A stretch of 64,000 nucleotides of DNA. It comes from Anaerolineae bacterium (GTDB lineage: Bacteria > Chloroflexota > Anaerolineae > 4572-78 > J111). The stretch spans positions 102,309 through 166,308 of the forward strand of contig JAKLJP010000016.1 in the NCBI GenBank assembly GCA_023151115.1, read 5' to 3'. Made by a program: the position numbers and the translations under genes. The notes under the pieces are model-generated. The model saw only the letters and a program-made list of their open reading frames with translations, had not been told where the DNA came from and made no database searches. Below are positions 59,914-64,000 of this stretch, in pieces. The number at the start of each line of letters is the position of its first letter. Positions within the stretch are counted from its first letter, which is position 1.

Positions 59914-60720
59914 TTATCCGCCAATAACTGTCCCTTCTCCTGCTAACGCCTTTCTCACCGGCTGCTCGACCCGCCCATCGGCGAAAATGACTTTGCCAAT
60001 GCCCTGGGCCAGCGCCTCCTGCGCGCCCATCACCTTCTTTTTCATGCGGTCTTCGGCTACGCTCATGAATTGGTCAATTTTGGCCGCCGGGATCTGGCGG
60101 ATCAAACTAGACTCATCGGGGAACTTTTCCAACAGTCCCGGCACGTTGCTGAGAATAATCAGCGCTTCGGCCTGGAAAGCGGCAGCGGTAGCGGCGGCGG
60201 CCCGGTCGCCGTCCACGTTGATGGCCTCGCCCTCATAGCTGGCGGCGGGGGCGGTCAGTACCGGCAGCGTTCCGGCGTTGAGCAGGCTTTGCAGCAAAGC
60301 AGTATTGACCTTTTCCACTTTGCCGGTGTAGTCATCCCGGATGACGATGCGGCGGCCATTCTGGATGACCTTGATGGTATCTTTGCGCGGCCCTTCCCAG
60401 ATGCGGCCATCCAACCCGCTCAACCCGACCGCATTGACCCCCCGCGTTTGCAGCTTTTCGACCAGCCCCTTGTTCATCTGGCCGCAGTAGACCATTTCGA
60501 AAATTTCCAAAGTGCGCCGGTCGGTGCGGCGGGAGGTGAAGCCGCTGACCGAGGTGACGAACTGGGGCGGATGGCCCAGTTGTTCGGCCACCTTGTTGGT
60601 CAGCGCCGAGCCGCCATGGACGACAATAAGCCGCCGGCCTTCTTTGACCAGGGCCGCAATGTCGTCGGCAATAAAATCGTAATTGATACCTTCACTACCA
60701 CCTATTTTTAAGACAATCAT
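59914..60720 (-). CDS. lysZ: [LysW]-aminoadipate (or glutamate) kinase
   Basis: 268 residues. Amino-acid-kinase fold, ArgB/LysZ branch: VLKIGGSEGINYDFIADDI at the N-terminus, VVHGGSALTNKV (about 32-43), ILSNVPGLLEKFPDESSLI and KKKVMGAQEAL at the C-terminus. It phosphorylates the side chain of aminoadipate or glutamate held on LysW. GAGAGAG lies before ATG 60720. Together with lysJ and lysK it gives three of the five carrier-pathway steps; the pathway may yield lysine, ornithine or both. Confidence 0.87.
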   Translation of the reverse strand: MIVLKIGGSEGINYDFIADDIAALVKEGRRLIVVHGGSALTNKVAEQLGHPPQFVTSVSGFTSRRTDRRTLEIFEMVYCGQMNKGLVEKLQTRGVNAVGLSGLDGRIWEGPRKDTIKVIQNGRRIVIRDDYTGKVEKVNTALLQSLLNAGTLPVLTAPAASYEGEAINVDGDRAAAATAAAFQAEALIILSNVPGLLEKFPDESSLIRQIPAAKIDQFMSVAEDRMKKKVMGAQEALAQGIGKVIFADGRVEQPVRKALAGEGTVIGG

Positions 60721-60791
60721 AATTCTCTCTCTTGCATTGTTCTGGATAATATCGCCCGAATGTGTTAAAATATAAATGGAGGAGCGATATT

Positions 60792-61370
60792 ATGTTGCAA
60801 AAACAAACCCGGCATTATACCCCGGCTGAATATTTGGCTTTGGAAGATGAAGCAGACCATAAAAGCGAATATTTCGAGGGTGAAATTTTTGCTATGGCCG
60901 GCGGGTCAACCAATCACAATATTATTGCTGGCAATGTGTACGCGCTTCTCAACCAGGCTGTGGCCGATGAACCTTGTATTGCTTTTACCAGCGATGTTAA
61001 AATCTTGGTCAAAGAGAACGGTCTTTATACTTACCCTGATGCGATGGTGGTGTGCGGCCAGCTTGAATATGCCGAGGGGCGCACCGATACCATTACCAAT
61101 CCAATCCTCATTGTTGAAGTGCTTTCTAAATCAACTCGCGGTTATGATCGGGATAAAAAATTTGAACTCTACCGTGCTTTGAAGTCGCTGCAAGATTATA
61201 TCTTGGTTGACCAGGAACGAGTTTATATTGAATATTATCACAAATTGGAAGATGGGCGTTGGATTTTGACCCTCTTTAATCGCTCCGATACTGACCTGAC
61301 TTTGACTACCATTAAGGCCAGTTTGCCAATTAGCCGGATTTATCACAAAGTTGATTGGTCAGCCCCCTGA
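60792..61370 (+). CDS. Uma2-family protein (DUF820)
   Basis: 192 residues from ATG 60792, after GGAGG; an upstream ATG at 60762 is less likely. Same fold as the gene at 56045: YTPAEYLALEDEADHKSEYFEGEIFAMAGGS at the N-terminus, PD in YTYPDAMVVCGQ and the ExxSKST block LIVEVLSKSTRGYDRDKKFELY. It is diverged from that copy, so they are not a recent duplication. Its stop lies 1 base before that of the convergent methyltransferase gene. Confidence 0.87.
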   Translation: MLQKQTRHYTPAEYLALEDEADHKSEYFEGEIFAMAGGSTNHNIIAGNVYALLNQAVADEPCIAFTSDVKILVKENGLYTYPDAMVVCGQLEYAEGRTDTITNPILIVEVLSKSTRGYDRDKKFELYRALKSLQDYILVDQERVYIEYYHKLEDGRWILTLFNRSDTDLTLTTIKASLPISRIYHKVDWSAP

Positions 61371-61371
61371 A

Positions 61372-62340
61372 TTACCCCCTCTGTTTTTGTTCATTTAGCG
61401 TATTCCTCTCCCAAAACACGCCATCAGCATAACCTTGAATGGTTTTATCCGACTCAGCCAAATCCAGCCGCTTTTCGGCCAGACAGCAGTACAATTCGTC
61501 AATCTCAATGCCGACATACCGCCGGCCTAACTTTTTTGCCACCACCGAAGTTGTACCCGAACCGAGAAAGGGGTCAAAAACCATGTCGCCGGGATTGGAG
61601 CTGGCCAGGATAATTTTGGCTAACAACTTTTCCGGCTTCTGAGTGGGATGGTCGGTGTTTTCGGGCATGGACCAGAAGGGCACGGTCAGGTCGGTCCACA
61701 GGTTGGAGGGGTGGGTCAGGCGAAAGCGGCCGGCCTCGCTTTGCTCCCAATCTTTGGGCTGCCCGTTTTCGGTGTAGGGGGCGATGACCTGCCGGCGGAG
61801 CTTGACCGCCTCGACGTTGAAGATATATTGTTTGGACATGGTGCAAAACCAGATGTCTTCTGAGGCATTTTTCCAATTGGCCTGCGCCCCGCGCCCTTTC
61901 TCGCGCTCCCAGGTGATGCGGTTGCGCACGATAAAATACTTTTCCGCCACCCGCTGAATTGCCGCCGCCGACTGCCAGTCACCGCAAATATAAATCGAGG
62001 CGGTCGGCTTGAGAGTTTTGACCAGCGGCGACAGCCACGACTCCAGCCAGGTTTCGTATTCAGCCAGGGGCATGGGGCTGAAACTGTGCCCATTGAAGGA
62101 TTTGCTCAGGTTGTAGGGGGGATCGAGAAAAAGCAGGTCAACAAACTGCCCCGGCAGATACTCTACCACCTCCAGCAGGTTTTGACAGATGGTTTGGTTG
62201 AGGATGGTCTCGATGGCGGCAGGGCTATTGAGTCGAAGCAGACGTGTCTGATAAACTGTTTTTTCGGCCTCGCTGAGGGTCAAGGTTCGATTGCGGGGGG
62301 CGCGTACTTTGGCGGTCACATCTCCCTGCCAGTTCTCCAT
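61372..62340 (-). CDS. Site-specific DNA methyltransferase, beta class
   Basis: 322 residues. Motif order is catalytic DPPYNL (about 90-95) first and the AdoMet-binding FDPFLGSGTTSVVAKKLGR (about 258-276) last, with a target-recognition stretch between them: the beta arrangement of N4-cytosine or N6-adenine methylases. HPTQKPEKLL precedes the AdoMet motif. About 75 residues at the N-terminus before the core look like a small extra domain. No restriction gene is adjacent, so it may be a regulatory or orphan methylase; the flanking Uma2 gene has a nuclease fold and is convergent. The recognition sequence is unknown. No clear ribosome binding site precedes ATG 62340. Confidence 0.87.
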   Translation of the reverse strand: MENWQGDVTAKVRAPRNRTLTLSEAEKTVYQTRLLRLNSPAAIETILNQTICQNLLEVVEYLPGQFVDLLFLDPPYNLSKSFNGHSFSPMPLAEYETWLESWLSPLVKTLKPTASIYICGDWQSAAAIQRVAEKYFIVRNRITWEREKGRGAQANWKNASEDIWFCTMSKQYIFNVEAVKLRRQVIAPYTENGQPKDWEQSEAGRFRLTHPSNLWTDLTVPFWSMPENTDHPTQKPEKLLAKIILASSNPGDMVFDPFLGSGTTSVVAKKLGRRYVGIEIDELYCCLAEKRLDLAESDKTIQGYADGVFWERNTLNEQKQRG

Positions 62341-62501
62341 GAAATCTGGCTTGAATTAAACAATAGACGTTTCAGGAAGGCAAATTGTAGTTTGTGTTGA
62401 GGGAACATGGCTGAGGAAAGCCAGGATTAGGAGATTAGGGATTTTTTAATTTTTTTGTTCTGTCCCCCAATCCCGGCCCAGTTACTTTGGCTGGGGTTTT
62501 G

Positions 62502-63752
62502 TTATTTTTCTTCGGGAGGCTTGATGGCTTTGAAACTGCGGTAGAGCAGCAGATCGTAAATAATTTTCAAGCCGCCGGCCAGGAAGAAGGGCAGGCTCAA
62601 CAACGATGCGCCCAACAATAGCCCGGTCAAGGCCGGGGCAGCAGCAACGGCGGCGGTTCGAGCGATGGTGGTTGCGCCCGCTGCCGCCGAGCGTTCATCC
62701 GGGTCCACGACAGCCATAATGTAAGATTGGCGGGTCGGAACATCCATCTGTGAAATGCTGAACCGGGCCAGCAGCACGGCAATGGCTAAGGGTAGGTTAG
62801 GCATCAAAGGCAGCAGCATCAGCAAAATATTCGAGGGGATATGAGTCCAGACCATCGTGTTAACCAGCCCAATTTTGCCCGCCACCCGCGCCGCCGCCAG
62901 GGCCGACAGCCCGGCCAGCAGATTGGCCCCGAAAAAGATGCCACCCAATCCTCCCGGCTCAACCTCAAAACGAAGGTGCAGCCAGTAAGCGATTAAACTC
63001 TGCACCACCAAGCCCCCGGCAAAAGCGTCGAGCATGAACAGGGCGGCCAATTTGAAGATGATGGCGCGAGAGCGATGCAGACCAAAGAGCGGGGGAGCGG
63101 AGGGGCGGGGGAGCAGGGGGGATTCTACCTCTGTGGCAGGAGAGAGGCGGGTGAACAGAGCGGCCAAAACGAGACCCAGCAAGGCATAACCGATAATGAC
63201 CACCCGGTAGCTTTCCAGGGGCGACCGGCCCAGGTATTGCAGCATCTGAGCCAAGCCACCCCCGGCTAAGGCTCCCAGGGCGGTTGAGAAAGAGCCGGTC
63301 AAATTGTACCAGGCAAAAATCTGGGTGCGATGATGCGCCAGCGCCGTTTGGGGGAGAATAGCCTGTTCAATAGACAGAAATGGCCCGACCTCATGACCGC
63401 TGGGGCTGATCGTTCCTACGATTGCGGCCAGGGTTAGCAGCAAGAGGTTGCCCGTCAGCGCAAAGACCAGCCCGGCGAAGACCATCAAACCGGCCCCCAC
63501 CAGCAGCATCCGCCGCCGTCCCACCCGGTCGGCGATGCCGGCGATGCCCAGCGAAATTATCGCATCACCGGCCAGCGTTCCGGTCAGCAGCCAGCCGATT
63601 TCCTGGTTGCTCAACCCCACCTGGGCCAGGTAGAGCGCCAGCACCACCGATAGGAAACCGTAGGCGAACAGACGCACCGTCCGTGTGGCAAATAGCAGCC
63701 AGCCATCGGGAGTGAGCGTCTGAAGTGCTTGAATTTCGGGTAGATGAAGCAT
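62502..63752 (-). CDS. Major facilitator superfamily transporter
   Basis: 416 residues with about 12 membrane helices. The loop 2-3 motif reads GIADRVGRRRMLLVG (about 72-86), the MFS signature. A charged and proline-rich insert in the central loop (SPATEVESPLLPRPSAPPLFGLHRS, about 205-228) is encoded by a GGGGGAGC/GCTCCCCC-like repeat (about 63085-63125). The family looks like a drug or sugar exporter, but the substrate cannot be told. It has no operon partner, and the ribosome binding site is weak. Confidence 0.85.
   Translation of the reverse strand: MLHLPEIQALQTLTPDGWLLFATRTVRLFAYGFLSVVLALYLAQVGLSNQEIGWLLTGTLAGDAIISLGIAGIADRVGRRRMLLVGAGLMVFAGLVFALTGNLLLLTLAAIVGTISPSGHEVGPFLSIEQAILPQTALAHHRTQIFAWYNLTGSFSTALGALAGGGLAQMLQYLGRSPLESYRVVIIGYALLGLVLAALFTRLSPATEVESPLLPRPSAPPLFGLHRSRAIIFKLAALFMLDAFAGGLVVQSLIAYWLHLRFEVEPGGLGGIFFGANLLAGLSALAAARVAGKIGLVNTMVWTHIPSNILLMLLPLMPNLPLAIAVLLARFSISQMDVPTRQSYIMAVVDPDERSAAAGATTIARTAAVAAAPALTGLLLGASLLSLPFFLAGGLKIIYDLLLYRSFKAIKPPEEK
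63085..63125. repeat. In-frame GGGGGAGC-type repeat inside the MFS gene
   Basis: GAGCGGGGGAGCGGAGGGGCGGGGGAGCAGGGGGG in overlapping words encodes the proline-rich central loop. The words match those of the lysK insert. Confidence 0.6.
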
Positions 63753-64000
63753 AGAAAAATGGAAGAGTGGAAGGCTGGAGGGTTGGAGGATTGGGGGTAT
63801 TACCCTGCTTCCAATATATCAATGAACTAACAGTTCTTTAAAAGCCGATGAAGACCTTATAGGTTTTGAAAACCTTTAGCCCCGACTGGTGAGGATTTCT
63901 CGGCTTACGGCCTCGCAATGACATTAGTGCCTTAGCAATTGAGTCCTTGTACATTGAGCAAGAAAATCTCAGGCAAAGCCGCCAAGAACGCCAAGAAAAA
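63753..64000. other. Gene-free end of window with three kinds of repeat
   Basis: 63763-63800 holds GGAAGAGTGGAAGGCTGGAGGG words (complement of the kinase/A2M linker), 63888-63925 a part copy of the CATTGCGAG palindrome, and 63970-64000 the words GGCAAAGCCGCCAAGAACGCC. No gene is seen; the last element is cut by the window edge. Confidence 0.55.

Noticed and set aside
1..64000. tRNA or rRNA genes
   Set aside because: The intergenic gaps were read on both strands and no cloverleaf with a GTTCGA-type arm or rRNA-like segment was recognised; a covariance-model scan was not possible here.

Overview
The window reads as a stretch of chromosome from a Chloroflexota bacterium, probably of the Anaerolineae/Caldilineae group. 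That placement is an inference from gene content and style: carrier-protein (LysW-type) lysine biosynthesis genes, secreted CotH/lamin-tail proteins, a Flp-type pilin, several ABC uptake operons, many Uma2-family genes, strong AGGAGG-like ribosome binding sites and a moderately high G+C content. No rRNA, tRNA, CRISPR array or prophage was seen.

Layout. 1-7.7 kb: one giant gene that joins a cytoplasmic Ser/Thr kinase, through a single membrane helix, to an extracellular alpha-2-macroglobulin with an intact CVEQ thioester motif. 7.8-14.7 kb: acyl-CoA synthetase plus SDR pair, a soluble PAS-GAF histidine kinase, a LysM/beta-lactamase-fold hydrolase and a zinc-ribbon DUF1294 protein. 14.8-20.2 kb: two secreted CotH proteins diverging from an HxlR regulator, with face-away promoters and a dyad operator between them. 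20.2-22.1 kb: UbiD decarboxylase and CoA-binding protein. 22.2-29.5 kb: a sugar uptake and catabolism locus (thioesterase, BadF-type kinase, DhnA-type aldolase, RbsC, binding protein, RbsA) broken in the middle, where a LacI regulator and an SDR dehydrogenase have each lost their N-terminal halves at the same point. 29.6-32.8 kb: amino-acid-type ABC operon. 32.9-39.7 kb: DeoR regulator with a promoter/operator, a DegT aminotransferase and a complete Pot-like ABC transporter whose binding protein carries a LysM-like module. 39.8-45.6 kb: hybrid histidine kinase, then a decayed island with a transposase remnant, a palindromic repeat and a frameshifted membrane glycosyltransferase. 45.9-54.5 kb: surface protein, glycolipid-binding protein with a 59-residue membrane partner, HflX, biotin ligase, HIT protein, heme/GlcG-like protein, HAD phosphatase, Flp pilin, and an ECF sigma factor with its membrane partner. 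54.6-64 kb: pteridine-reductase-like SDR, two Uma2 proteins, LysK-LysJ-LysZ with a VapBC-type module inserted between LysJ and LysK, an orphan DNA methyltransferase and an MFS transporter.

The two most striking things are the kinase/alpha-2-macroglobulin receptor, which looks like a protease-sensing transmembrane kinase, and a pervasive family of simple 'word' repeats that form long hairpins in intergenic gaps. Similar repeats also occur as in-frame inserts inside four or more genes and even supply a stop codon or a region of apparent start codons.
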